Shown piece by piece: positions 34,745-44,940 of a stretch of DNA of 64,000 bases. The notes below the pieces were generated by a model. That model ran no database searches. It saw only the letters and a list, made by a program, of their open reading frames with translations, and was not told where the DNA came from. The DNA comes from Celoporthe dispersa (taxonomy: Eukaryota; Ascomycota; Sordariomycetes; Diaporthales; Cryphonectriaceae): positions 3,410,001 through 3,474,000 of the forward strand of contig WAID01000009.1 of the NCBI GenBank assembly GCA_016584495.1. Reading direction: 5' to 3'. The position numbers and the translations under genes were made by a program. Every line of letters begins with the position of its first letter. Position 1 is the stretch's first letter.

Positions 34745-36263
34745 GATGCTGATGCTGATGATGGTACTTGGATCAACTTTCCAGAAGGGATGAATTGTAC
34801 AGTCTAAAAGCGGGAAAAGATGGGAAGCAGACGAGGAAGATGAGGAGGTATCTGGGCTACATGTGAATGGAGAGACGCAAGTACGTGTTGTAAGTACAAG
34901 CTCAGGGTATTTGTATCACATCTGTATTGTAATTCATAGCGTCACTGTTGGGTGCAACCTTAGCACGCAATGTAGGTACCTACAGTGGGACAAGACAAGG
35001 GGAAACCAGGCCCATATTTCAAGCATTGCTGGCAGCCCCGCCTAAACTGACGAATGTAACAGAGGAGGGAGGGGAAGGGTGAGGCAAGCCAAGCATCCGA
35101 CAGTTCGGTTGCAGCGTGTCGAGGTCACCACCCCCCTCCTCCTCTCCAAAATTCAACTTGAGATGATACAAGTAATATGGATGGTAAAGCTTCCCTCAGG
35201 GGACAAACCAAACAAGGGGCGTGAGCACACCTCGAGAGAGAAAAAAAATTGCCGAGCAAAGACCGAGATCCTGCGAGGCATTCCGGTTGGACATTTTGCC
35301 TGCGTGGGCATGACAGACACAAGAGGAAGAATTGGAGAAGGCCGCGAGAGGGAGGGCATTCCTTGAAAATAACACTCGTCCCTACTAGAACCGGCCTAGC
35401 CTTGTTCATCCTGCTCACCTGGAATGGTCGTACGAACAAGGGCTCCGGATGCGGGTTGGCAATGTGTGTGCTCTGTAGAAGTGCCCACGGGTAGTCTTGC
35501 AGTGTATGCTGTGCTACCTACCAATCCATGGAAAGTGTTAGAGTGAGTAGTCCTGCATAAGCGCCGAGGTACTTAGCCGGACCCCCCTGACCGTGGAGGG
35601 CGGAGAACGAGGAGGAGGGAGGAGGAGATGGAAGAACGAGGAACGAAGAAGAGGAGGTCAGGGAACTAGCCAAGACAAGAGCCTTTCTGGCGATACCCAG
35701 CGCTCTCTAGACTTTCTTCCTATAGACGGACGACCATGGCCAACGAGGAGGTAGCGTCGGAGATATAACCCTGATCATCAATCTGTCAGGGTGAGTAGGC
35801 GTGGTACTGTAGTCTCAGCAGTAGGGGGTTGCACCACACTAGTCATCCTCCCCTCTTCCAGGTGATCGCCTTCGTTCTCCCCTCCACACTCACTCACCAT
35901 CCATCACCAGATCAAAATATACGCTACAACCGCCCTGCGCCATGACTACCTGGTCTTGATGATGTTGTGATAATCCTGAACCGTCTCAAAGTTTGTTCGC
36001 TGTCCGAGACCCGCCAAGACGGCCCCCGCAGTGACGACAGCGAGCCAAGGGGGCCACCGCCGCAACTTGATCACTGCGTTATAAGCCTGTGTCATCAGAA
36101 TACGTGTCTGAGGGGTACAATTACCAAATACTGCGTTAAAAAAAAAATCAAGACCTGGGCCCCCGGACACGCATCGACGCGCAGCCTCACCAGAAAAAAA
36201 AACCTGACGTGGCTCCCTATTCAGCACACGCCTTGAGCCAAAGGCCGGAGAAGGTGTTTCAAG
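34745..36263. other. Intergenic with purine/pyrimidine-rich tracts
   Basis: About 1.5 kb between divergent genes. GA-rich segments occur at 35600-35660 and CT-rich ones around 35840-35900, the latter probably in the 5' region of the DUF1275 gene. No gene found. Confidence 0.45.
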
Positions 36264-37210
36264 ATGAGCTATACCAATGGCTATGGTGCTACTGCTACGA
36301 CTCCCGGGCAGGAGGAGGGTGTGACAGCTCGCATCATCACCAACCACATCTCCGAGCTGGCTGATGAGGGTCAACCGCTACTCAATGGAGGAAATGGTCA
36401 CCCAAAGTCTCTGGTCAGCCGGATGCGCAGGGCAGCGAGGGCAGAGATCAGGCGTGACTGGGCAGACATCGTCCTCATCTTCTGCTACATCATCACGGGC
36501 TTGCTGGACAGCGCCTCCATCTCCATATGGGGCTCCTTTGTGTCGATGCAGACAGGTGAGCAATCTCACGACACCTGCACAGTATCACTCAAAACACACT
36601 CACACTGACAATGCCAGGCAACACCGTATACATCGGCCTGGGCCTCTCCGCACCCACCCAGAACACGCGCTGGATCAAGTCCGGCACCTCCCTCCTGAGC
36701 TTCTGCATAGGCTCCTTCGTCTTCAGCCGCCTGCACCGCTTCTTCTCGCCCAAGCGCCGCGCCACCCTCGTTGCCTCCTTCGCCGCCCAGGCCCTGCTAT
36801 GCATCGCCGCCGCCGCCATCGTCACCTTCGGGCCAGGAGGCTACGGGCCTGACGACATCAGATGGGACGTCCTGCTGCCCATCGCCCTCGTCGCCTTTCA
36901 GGCGTGCGGCCAGGCCGTCACCAGCCGTGCTCTCAAGTACAACGCACTCACCAGTGTGGTTCTCACCAGTATCTACTGTGACCTGTTTAGTGATGTCGAC
37001 CTGTTTCGCCTCGATAACGTCGAGAGGAACCGTCGGGTTGGCGCTCCGCTTATGCTGCTCATCGGGGCCCTTATGGGCGGCTTCTTTGCGCACAGCAGCT
37101 TGGGCATCGCTGGTGCGCTGTGGACTGCGTCGGCGATGAAGCTTATGGTTGTTGTCGTGTGGCTCTTCTGGCCTGGAGAGGAGGAGGAGGGTATGAATGG
37201 TGGAAGGTGA
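36264..37210 (+). CDS. DUF1275 (YoaK-like) membrane protein
   Basis: Exons 36264-36555 and 36618-37210, intron 62 bp, 294 residues. A polar N-terminus of about 70 residues precedes the membrane part: ADIVLIFCYIITGLLDSASIS, then GNTVYIGLGLS, SFCIGSFVFSRL, FAAQALLCIAAAAIVTFG, WDVLLPIALVAFQACGQ, APLMLLIGALMGGFFA and the last helix near the C-terminus. The pattern ITGLLDSxSxxxWGxFVSMQTGNTVYxGLG is the DUF1275 signature, here split by the intron at MQTG. These six-helix proteins are common in fungi and bacteria; a transport role is suspected but unproven. A (GA)n microsatellite follows the stop. Confidence 0.85.
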
Positions 37211-37226
37211 GCGTGCCAGAGGGAGG

Positions 37227-37230
<4 letters not shown>

Positions 37231-37272
<42 letters not shown>

Positions 37273-37279
37273 GAGAGAT
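37231..37279. repeat. (GA)n microsatellite
   Basis: An almost pure GA run of about 49 bp with one GGG interruption near 37261, 20 bp past the stop of the DUF1275 gene, likely in its 3' UTR. Confidence 0.9.
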
Positions 37280-37967
37280 GGTATGCTACTAGGTTAGGGG
37301 GTCATGGTGAGGGTAAACCACGGCGTAAAGGGTTCTGTGAGGGGGGAGGGGGTTTATATAAACGACTTACACAGACCGATACCACTACACTTAGAGTCAG
37401 AGCATAGAAACACCACCAGAGTTTCACGTTCTACTGGATAGAGCGCCCGCACCCATACTCATCACCTCGTTGCTGGAACCAAAAATGTGGAGATGTAGTG
37501 GCGACCTTGGCCCCGCGGATCTTCCACGGGAGAGCCCTCAACATTATGTTCCAACAACGACGCTGAGCTGGTGAGCCACTCTTCATTATTACTACATAGT
37601 TGTCGAGTTCCAAGATCGACAAAGAATGGTGCCGTAGGATGAATGGTGGAGACGGCATGGTAAGATATGGAGACCTGGATCAGTTGCACTGCCCTGCTGC
37701 CCTTCGGAAGCTACCCGCCGTGGATCATCCGGGACCAGTCGCGCCTGGCACCAGCACGCTCAGGCATCTTCAGCCTCAGACCTAACACATATATTTATTT
37801 TCTTGCAGTGATGATATTGTTTATTAACCATACTCGGTAGACACAAGGTACACTCCGCTGCCCCCATCCCCTCCCCCTTCCCCCCCAAAGAAAATTATCA
37901 TTTACGCAATCTTGTCAAGGCGCTTGGTTACACATCGACTCACCATGTCACCATTTTCTGCTTCAAG
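37280..37967. other. Intergenic, nothing recognised
   Basis: About 690 bases before the small two-exon gene. A C-rich tract at 37859-37888 lies about 80-110 bp upstream of that gene's ATG. Confidence 0.4.
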
Positions 37968-38417
37968 ATGGCGGCGAATAACAGCCTGGCAGACCTCAAC
38001 TCGTCCACCATGGGCGCCAAGATGCCTGAAATTACTCTTCCTGGCGGCACAGTCGTACAGACCGGCACCGTTGGGTACGTCGATGCATACCTTCATCATC
38101 AAGCAGATGGTTAATGAGCCTCGCTTCCGGGAGAGGCTCGTAACCACTCTCGTCCACTCGAAAGCTGACTTGGGTCTAGTGCTCTCCTGATCAACATCAA
38201 ATCCTATAACAAGGCGTACGCTGATGGTGATAAGGCCACTATGGAGAAGCTCAGGGAGGCTATGAAGGCCCCGCTACCGCTACTAGACCAGATCGGCCTC
38301 TTCGAGGTGCTCTTCACAGCGCAGGAGATTGTTGACGGTGCTGGTGATAACGAGGGCAGGAGGGTGTTTGGAGAGATATTCCTGGCTTATAAAAAGGCTC
38401 AAGGGGAGGGCTCCTGA
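37968..38417 (+). CDS. Small conserved protein, probably DUF7709-like
   Basis: Two exons, 37968-38074 and 38180-38417, with a 105-bp intron (GTACGT...TCTAG), total 345 nt and 114 residues, phase consistent. The protein reads MAANNSLADLNSSTMGAKMP, then LPGGTVVQTGTVGALLINIK across the splice, then SYNKAYADGDKATMEKLREA, LPLLDQIGLFEVLFTAQEI and EGRRVFGEIFLAYKK. The block (P-x-V/I-x-LPxGxxVQTGTVGALLxNIxxYN) matches a small family shared by fungi and bacteria that I remember as DUF7709; the number is from memory. Function unknown. It is soluble with no signal peptide. Neither exon alone makes a long frame, so simple ORF-length annotation would miss it. Confidence 0.7.
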
Positions 38418-38558
38418 GACTCCTCTCGCCCGCTGTGGTGCGCAACAATGAGCACTATATAGAAAGCAGAAGGCTGCAAAGCTTGGTTGCCTAAGATCTT
38501 GGGGAATCACTCTTGGTTTTGAAACGTAGTTTATAACAGTGGAGAACCTTCATAAGCC

Positions 38559-39575
38559 TCAAGAATTGTCCACCGCCATGACAAGAGCTCCAGAAGGACC
38601 CTCATCCAGGCCGTTGAGCAGAGCCATATCCTCGTCGTCCAGGTCGAAGCCATAAATATCCGCATTCTGCCGTATCCGCTCCGGGTTATCGCTCTTGGGC
38701 AGGCTCACCCAACCCTTTTGAACGCTCCACCTGATCAGCACCTGGTTCGGGGTGACGCTGTGCTTCTTGGTCAGTGATGAGAGGTGTGTATCGTCTGCTT
38801 TTTGGTTGCGGACGATGGGACAGTACGCCTGTATGATGATGCCGTTGTCTTGGCAATACTGGACGATCTTCTTTTGCTGCGTCCAAGGATGTAGCTTCAC
38901 AATAGTCTCATGAGCGAGCGCCGGTCTGGAAGTACACGAACAAAGGGTAAATCGAAGGAGATGAAGAGAGAGAGAGGAAGAAGGGAAAAGAAAAGGAAAA
39001 AAAGGTACAATCCTGGAAGCTGAGCTCACCTCGATCTGGTTGACATGGGGCGGCCAGACCTTGCCAACCCCCTTCAGATCCTCAATCTGGCCGATACCAA
39101 AGTTGCTCGTCCCGATGGCCCTCACCTTGCCCTCCTCGTACAACCTCTCCAGGGCCAGCCACATCTCCCTGCGCTTCTTGCTCCCGGGGCTCGGCGAGTG
39201 GATCAAGAAACAGTCCACATAGCCATGCTCTCCGCCTATCCTCTCCACGCTCCTCAGACACGAGGCATAATTATCCTCTACCGTCTCACCGGGCGTGAGG
39301 ATCTTGGTCGTGACAAACACCTGGTCGCGAGGGATGCCGGACTGGCGGATGGCGCGTCCCACCTCTTCCTCGTTCTCGTAGTACTGGCCTGTGTCGATCT
39401 GCCGGTAGCCTGCCTGCAGGGCTGCGAGGCACGAGTCGAGCGTGCGGTTGGGGGGCGAGAGGTATGTTCCCAGGCCGAGCTGGGGGATGCTGGTGTTGCG
39501 CCCTGGATGTGTCGTATTATGTTTGATGATTCCAACGGGAAGAGAATCTGTAATCTTTCTTTTGGTGGCTGACAT
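38559..39575 (-). CDS. Aldo/keto reductase
   Basis: Exons 39030-39575 and 38559-38894, 293 residues. The intron (GTGAGC...GTGAAG, 38895-39029) is 135 bp, a multiple of three, and contains no stop. The tetrad is visible: Asp61 and Tyr66 in YRQIDTGQYYENE, Lys91 in VFVTTKI and His126 in CFLIHSP. GTSNFG, VNQIE|LHPW (joined across the intron), LIRWSVQKGWVSLPKS and NPERIRQNADIYGF complete the NADPH-binding barrel. It reduces an aldehyde or ketone; the substrate is unknown. It is divergent from the A-T-R reductase at 40090, whose product would be an aldehyde or alcohol, so a joint pathway is plausible. The start at 39575 is chosen because the upstream in-frame extension is not conserved in type. Confidence 0.9.
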   Translation of the reverse strand: MSATKRKITDSLPVGIIKHNTTHPGRNTSIPQLGLGTYLSPPNRTLDSCLAALQAGYRQIDTGQYYENEEEVGRAIRQSGIPRDQVFVTTKILTPGETVEDNYASCLRSVERIGGEHGYVDCFLIHSPSPGSKKRREMWLALERLYEEGKVRAIGTSNFGIGQIEDLKGVGKVWPPHVNQIEVSSASRIVPFFPFLFPSSSLSLHLLRFTLCSCTSRPALAHETIVKLHPWTQQKKIVQYCQDNGIIIQAYCPIVRNQKADDTHLSSLTKKHSVTPNQVLIRWSVQKGWVSLPKSDNPERIRQNADIYGFDLDDEDMALLNGLDEGPSGALVMAVDNS

Positions 39576-40089
39576 GGTGCAAAGATGGAAACACGATTTG
39601 CAGAGAAACCTGGTGCGTCTGGTTCTTACACTGCCACTTGAATTGTTGATAAACATCAAGGGCTGCTCCTGTAACCTCAATTTCGTGCCCCCGCCCCTGC
39701 CCCCTTTCCCTTTTTTTTTCTTCCTTCCTCTTTTTTCCTCTTCTATGATCTCATCACCTTTCTTAGTCGATATTTGGGCGCCCCTGCTACTGGCCTTCAG
39801 TGGGTTAGCTTAGAGGGCGTCTAGGCTGTTCCCGCCGTCTTAGGTTCGACCCCGATGGCGTACATGGCTGAGCTGTGCAATCGTGATTAGGGGGGCAAGG
39901 ACGCTAACCTGAGGCCCCTGACGCACTCAGTGCTCAGTCCTCACAGGGCCCAGCTACAGCGGGTTCGTGACATAGCCTAGCGACTCTAGGCCATCCAAAT
40001 ACTTAGCCAAGGGCCTATGCGTGCTTTCCTTGACGGGCCCCTCGTGCCTTTCCACCCCCCCCCCCACCGAAATCAAGAGAAGAGGGAAG
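39576..40089. promoter_or_regulatory. Bidirectional upstream region, aldo/keto reductase and A-T-R reductase
   Basis: About 510 bases lie between the two divergent starts. The first 200 bp include a long pyrimidine tract (39690-39740); the rest holds the SINE-like fragment. Shared regulation is inference from arrangement. Confidence 0.4.
39790..39860 (+). repeat. Possible tRNA-derived (SINE-like) fragment with A-box and B-box
   Basis: TTAGCTTAGAGGG near 39804 resembles a Pol III A box and GGTTCGACCCC near 39842 a B box, at about the spacing found in tRNA genes. Acceptor and T stems do not pair, so it is not an intact tRNA. A SINE head or tRNA relic is the likeliest reading. The extent to either side is unknown. 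Confidence 0.3.
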
Positions 40090-43000
40090 ATGAAGAAAAC
40101 AAGAGACATGTCGAAGCATGTGCGATTTCAAGTCCATAAGTGGGACGACGACGACAGCAACAACAAGACCATGGGCGACGCGGATGAGGACGCAGTGTCA
40201 AATAGGAACCTGACATATTTCACATGCACCCTCGGCGAGGCAGCAAGATGGAACTCGAAGCACCCACACCCTTTCGATACCATCAACCGTCTCATAGATG
40301 AGCAGGCGGAGGCCCTGAGGCAGAGGCCAGCTGTCAACTTCCCAGGCGGCTGTTATGACGATGGAGGCAGGGAGATGAAATCTGGTATGGCCCCGAGAAG
40401 AAGAGAAGAGGCAATGTCGAAAAAGGAAGGCGGCCAGGCTGGCTGACAGTTAAATCCCCTCACCGCAGACTTCACCTACCGAGAACTGCGAGCGTACTCT
40501 CTGGCCACCGCAGTACGGCTGCGTAGACGGATGCAGATAGCCAGTCGTGCCGGCTCCTCGACAGCTGGCCTGCTCTGCTCGAGCACACCCGAGTTCCTCC
40601 TGACGTGGCTGGGTCTGATGAGGCTGGGCATGTCCGTGCTGCTTCTTGCGTAGGTTCACATTGATACTCATGCCACCCCCCACCCCCCTCCAATCTTGGT
40701 ATCTTGGCGACGTTGAAGCCAAGTCTTCTAATGCTCACTCAACGCCCATAGTCCACAACTCGAGGCGAACGCTATCAAGCACCTCTGCACCACCTGCCAG
40801 GTGTCTGTCATATTCGCCGATGGCCGCAATTACGACGCTGCCACGAGGTTAAAGGACAATGGCACTCTCGCCATCAACGCCAGCAACGTGCTGCGCAACT
40901 TGAGATCTGACTCCTCGCCAGGCACAGACACAGGCACCGCGAGCCCCAAACCAGGTGACATCGCCTACCTCTTCCACACCTCTGGCACCTCCTCCGGCCT
41001 GCCTAAGCCGATTCCTCAAACGCACCACGCAGCGGTTGGTGTTCTCCCGCGGCTACCCGGCGGTGAGGCTCATGCCACCTTCTCTACCACGCCCTTGTAC
41101 CATGGTGGTATCGCAGACTGCCTCCGTGCGTGGTCCAGCGGCGCGACGATACACTTGTTCCCGGGAACACAGCCCATCACGGCAACCAATGTCCGCCGGG
41201 CGGTCGACCGCGCCAATGCGTATCTACACGGTGCATATGCCGCCAAGTATTTCACATCGGTGCCCTATGTCCTGCAGTCGCTAGTCTCTGGAGGATCCTC
41301 GTCTAACGATGATGCTGCCGCCGCCGGCATCAGCCTGCTTCAGAGCATGGACCTCGTCGGCGTTGGAGGGGCAGCCCTGCCTCCATCACTGGGCGAGGAC
41401 CTCGTCTCCAGAGGCGTTAGGCTCGTCTCCCGCTTCGGCAGTGCTGAGTGCGGCTTTCTGCTCTCGTCGCATAGAGACTACGCCGCAGACCGAGACTGGT
41501 CGTGGCTGCGAGCAGACCCTTCGCTGCAGCCCGACTACTACGATTTTGAGCCTCGGGGTCAGCAGCAGGAAGGTGAGAATGGTCACCAGCTCTTTGAATT
41601 CGTGGTGAAACCCCAGTGGCCGCACCGTGGCAAGACGAACCGGCCAGACGGGTCCTTTGCGACGGCGGATCTATTCGAGCGCCACCCCATGATCCCAAGC
41701 GCCTGGCGGTATCACAGCAGGGCAGACGCGCAGATCACCCTCGTGAACGGGAAGAAATTTGATCCTGAGCCCGTGGAGGCGGAGCTGCTGGCCTCGGCGG
41801 TGGGCAGGTGGACCCTCGGAGATGCCATGATCTTTGGCACGGGACGAGACGCGCCCGGTCTGCTCCTGATTCCGAAATGTGGCATCGACTATGTCAGCAG
41901 TCAGCAAGTCGTGAATGATGTGTGGCCCGTCATCGAGAAAATGAACACGCAGACGCAAGGGCATGCTAAGATAGGGAGAGGCAGTATTATTGTTGTTGGG
42001 AGGGATATAGATGGCGGAGCTGTCGTATTGCCGAAGAGTAGCAAGGGCACGATTCTGAGAAGGCAAGCAGAGAGGCTGTTTGCTAGGCAAATCGAAGAAG
42101 CGTATGGAGAGGGAGCGACCTCAGAGGAGAACCCTTCCCAGAAGTTCGACGTTCCTGACAGCAAAGTTCTGGAGGAGCTTGCAAAGCTATTTGACGATGT
42201 CCTTGGACGACACGTAAGCTCCACGGGCGACTTGTTTGCCCAGGGCGTGGACTCGATCGCATGCTCGCGCCTCAGGAAGAGCATCTCGAGAATTTTTTCA
42301 ACACCGCCAAGGTGCTACCACTCAACATCATATATGACCAAGGTTCTATCGATCGATTATCGAAATACATATTACGATGTCGGAACGCAGCAGACAGTGC
42401 AGCGGCTCTCAATGGTACTGCTGCTGAAGAAGATGCCGATGAGGAACAGCTTATGCTGGACCTGGTTGAGGAATATCGGCATGCCACACAAACACCGGCT
42501 GGATCCTTCGACCATCGAAACGAGCGCGTTGTCGTCCTCACAGGTGCCACCGGGTTCTTGGGTGCTCATATCCTGGATTTGCTCCTCCAGGACGCGAAAG
42601 TCTCGAAAATCTTCTGTCTGGTCCGCGCCCAGAGCCACGAGGATGGATGCAGACGCATCGCAGAGTCTCTCAAGTCTCGAGGGCTGGCGAGGGTGGATAT
42701 GGAGCATGAACAGGATGCAAGACTCGTCTGTATGCCCTGCGCTATTTCAGAATCCAGGCTTGGGCTGGCGGAAACCGACTGGGCCCAGATCACCAGCCAG
42801 GCCACCATGATCATCCACTCAGCGTGGTCCGTCAACTTTAGTCTCAAGCTGAGGTCCTTCGAAGATCAGCTGCGTGGCCTCGGCAACCTCTTGGAACTGC
42901 GAGATGCCACGGGCGGCTCGGCAGCGAGGTTCGTCTTCATATCGTCGACAGCGGCAGTCTCTTCAGCTGGCGGTGCTGGGGAGCGGCCCATACTGGAGAA

Positions 43001-43739
43001 GCCCAGCTCCGAGCCAGAGGATGCGTCTCCTCTCGGCTACTCCAGGTCGAAATGGGTGGCGGAGAATATCTGCACCGCGGCCAAGGTGGGCGGGAGCTTC
43101 TCTGTGCCCACCGCAAGCGTCGAGAGCACCCTAGCCGCCCAGGAGAGGTCACCCATCGTCATCATCCGTGTCGGCCAGCTCTGTGGGAACAGACACGGGG
43201 CCTGGAACAAGACCGAGGCGTATCCCATCATGCTCTCCTCAGCCAAGATCACAGGCTGCCTTCCGGATCTAGCGGATGAGGCTCTCAGCTGGTTACCTGC
43301 AGATGTTGCCGCGAGGGCTGTGCTGGATGTTTCGTTCAACGAGGATTCAGAGAGGCCTGCGCGTGGGCCGAAGCATTACCAGAAGACGCCTGTATATCAT
43401 GTTTTGAGCCCGCACCAGGAACCGATGTGGTCGGAGATGGTCGGCTGGATTGCCGACCAGGCATCGGCAGGAGATAGTTCCAACAAGATCCAGATTGTCT
43501 CTCCGCAGACATGGCTGCACCAGCTCGAGACCGCGCTCGAGCATGAGAACCATCCAGCTCGGTCCCTGCTTCATCTCTGGAAGGGCATGTATTCTCATTC
43601 GGAAGACCATCATGAATGCTCTAGTGCCATCTTTGACGTGAAGCGGGCGGAGGCTGCGTCGGAGGCTATCCGAGGGGTTCAACCGCTGAATAAGGAGGCC
43701 GTCATGCGCATGTGGGCGTGGATCGAGGCGAGCATTTAA
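40090..43739 (+). CDS. NRPS-like A-T-R reductase (carboxylate reductase type), one frameshift in the sequence
   Basis: Exons 40090-40384, 40469-40649 and 40752-43739. With one base added the total is 3465 nt, 1154 residues. The adenylation domain shows DFTYRELRAYS, AYLFHTSGTSSGLPKPIPQTH (A3-like), FGSAECG (A5), ATADLFE and NGKKFDPEPVEAEL. The carrier has GDLFAQGVDSIACSRL with the phosphopantetheine Ser. The reductase domain begins VVVLTGATGFLGAHILDLLL (nucleotide-binding GxxGxxG) and has YSRSK (catalytic Tyr and Lys). Such enzymes activate a carboxylic acid and release it as aldehyde or alcohol using NADPH. The frame changes between carrier and reductase at the T6 run near 42291-42297; a seventh T would join RKSISRIF to FNTAKVLPLNIIYD. 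The Met at 40108 is an alternative start. Confidence 0.88.
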
Positions 43740-44940
43740 GCATTAGATAGCGTTTCTTGTAGAAACTTGCGATCTGTCTTTTTTTTTTCCTCTTCTTTTT
43801 TTTTCTCCCTTTCCTTTCTTCCTATTCGTTGGGCCATTTTTTCTGTAGAAGCAACCGCCACTAGAGGTTGCCATCCGCATAGCTTTGATACGAATGCTGA
43901 ACAGCCCCAATAATATAGAATACTATAGTCAGCCTCGTACAATACGTCATATTAGCTCTCCTATCCACAGGTCCAGCCAGGTACTTTGACGTTGGAGCCA
44001 CGAGAATGGATTCAAAGTGGCTCATAATCGGGCCGGTGTGAGTCGTGACTGACTGAGTGAATTCGTGCGTTTTTTTCTCCCTCTCCCATTTTGAATATGA
44101 CGTCTGCTGATCCTTCATGAACACAGACAGTTGCTATGTCGTACAAGTAGTATTCAGTGTGGAGTGTCGTGGTTGTGGATGGGGCATTCTGGTCGACAAT
44201 TACTTGGAAGTAGGCGGTTCCGGCAGAAGGACCCGGAAGAATGCCCACCCCTTCTTGTGAGCGGGTGAATCAGGTCAGAACGGGTCTGGAGATGGTCAGA
44301 AATTGTATGCTCAGCAGGTGAGAAGGGTGTCTTTTCATCATCCACACGGTTATCACTCTGCTCACTCACCCAAGTCATTTCCCAAGATTTAACTTCAAAG
44401 GCACTGCAATCATTGTCCCACGGCAGCAAGTCCACAGCGCAAGGAACTCATCCGTCACAGAAATACGACCCATCAGCGTGGCTCTCGAGTCATGTTCCTA
44501 TCTTCAGCCGGTCATGGACGCCGAAATATGCTTAACATTTCCAGCAAACCCGCCATGTAAACCGGCTATAACACGGGGAAACCCCTCCAAAAAAAATCCC
44601 CACGGGTCCGACCCCCAAGATCCACCCCCAAGGTCCACCCCCCCAGATAATTTCCCTCTCTTCTTCCCACCCCGAGGTCGCTCTTGAGAATCGGCGGTGG
44701 AAACTCCTCATGAGAGAAAGGAGAAGAAAAGTCTTGAATTAACTGGGAACATCATCATCAGCATGGTGTGCCTCTAGCCCTGAAGATCGAGCAAGCAGAA
44801 AAAGAAAGAAGAAAAAAGAAAAAGAGAGACAAAAAAAAAAGACATATAAGATGACGGGATCCGGGCGCCGCCTCCTCCAAAGCCATGGGCTTCTTCTGTC
44901 CGCCCAAGCTCTTCTGGTCTCCCTCGTACTTCCTGCCACG
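43740..44940. other. Intergenic upstream of the GH28 gene; C-rich promoter words
   Basis: No gene. At 44590-44650 several CCCCAC-like words (CCCCACGGG, CCCCCAAG, CCACCCCC) match the CreA core CYCCRS loosely. They lie about 300 bp upstream of the pectin hydrolase start, so carbon repression is possible but unproven. A polypyrimidine run is at 43777-43806. Confidence 0.35.
44843..44849 (+). promoter_or_regulatory. TATA-like element of the GH28 gene
   Basis: CATATAA, about 95 bp before the ATG at 44941, preceded by an A-rich tract. Position fits a core promoter; match only. Confidence 0.35.

Noticed and set aside
39790..39860. Functional tRNA gene
   Set aside because: Acceptor and T-arm stems do not pair, so only a relic or SINE-like fragment is supported.
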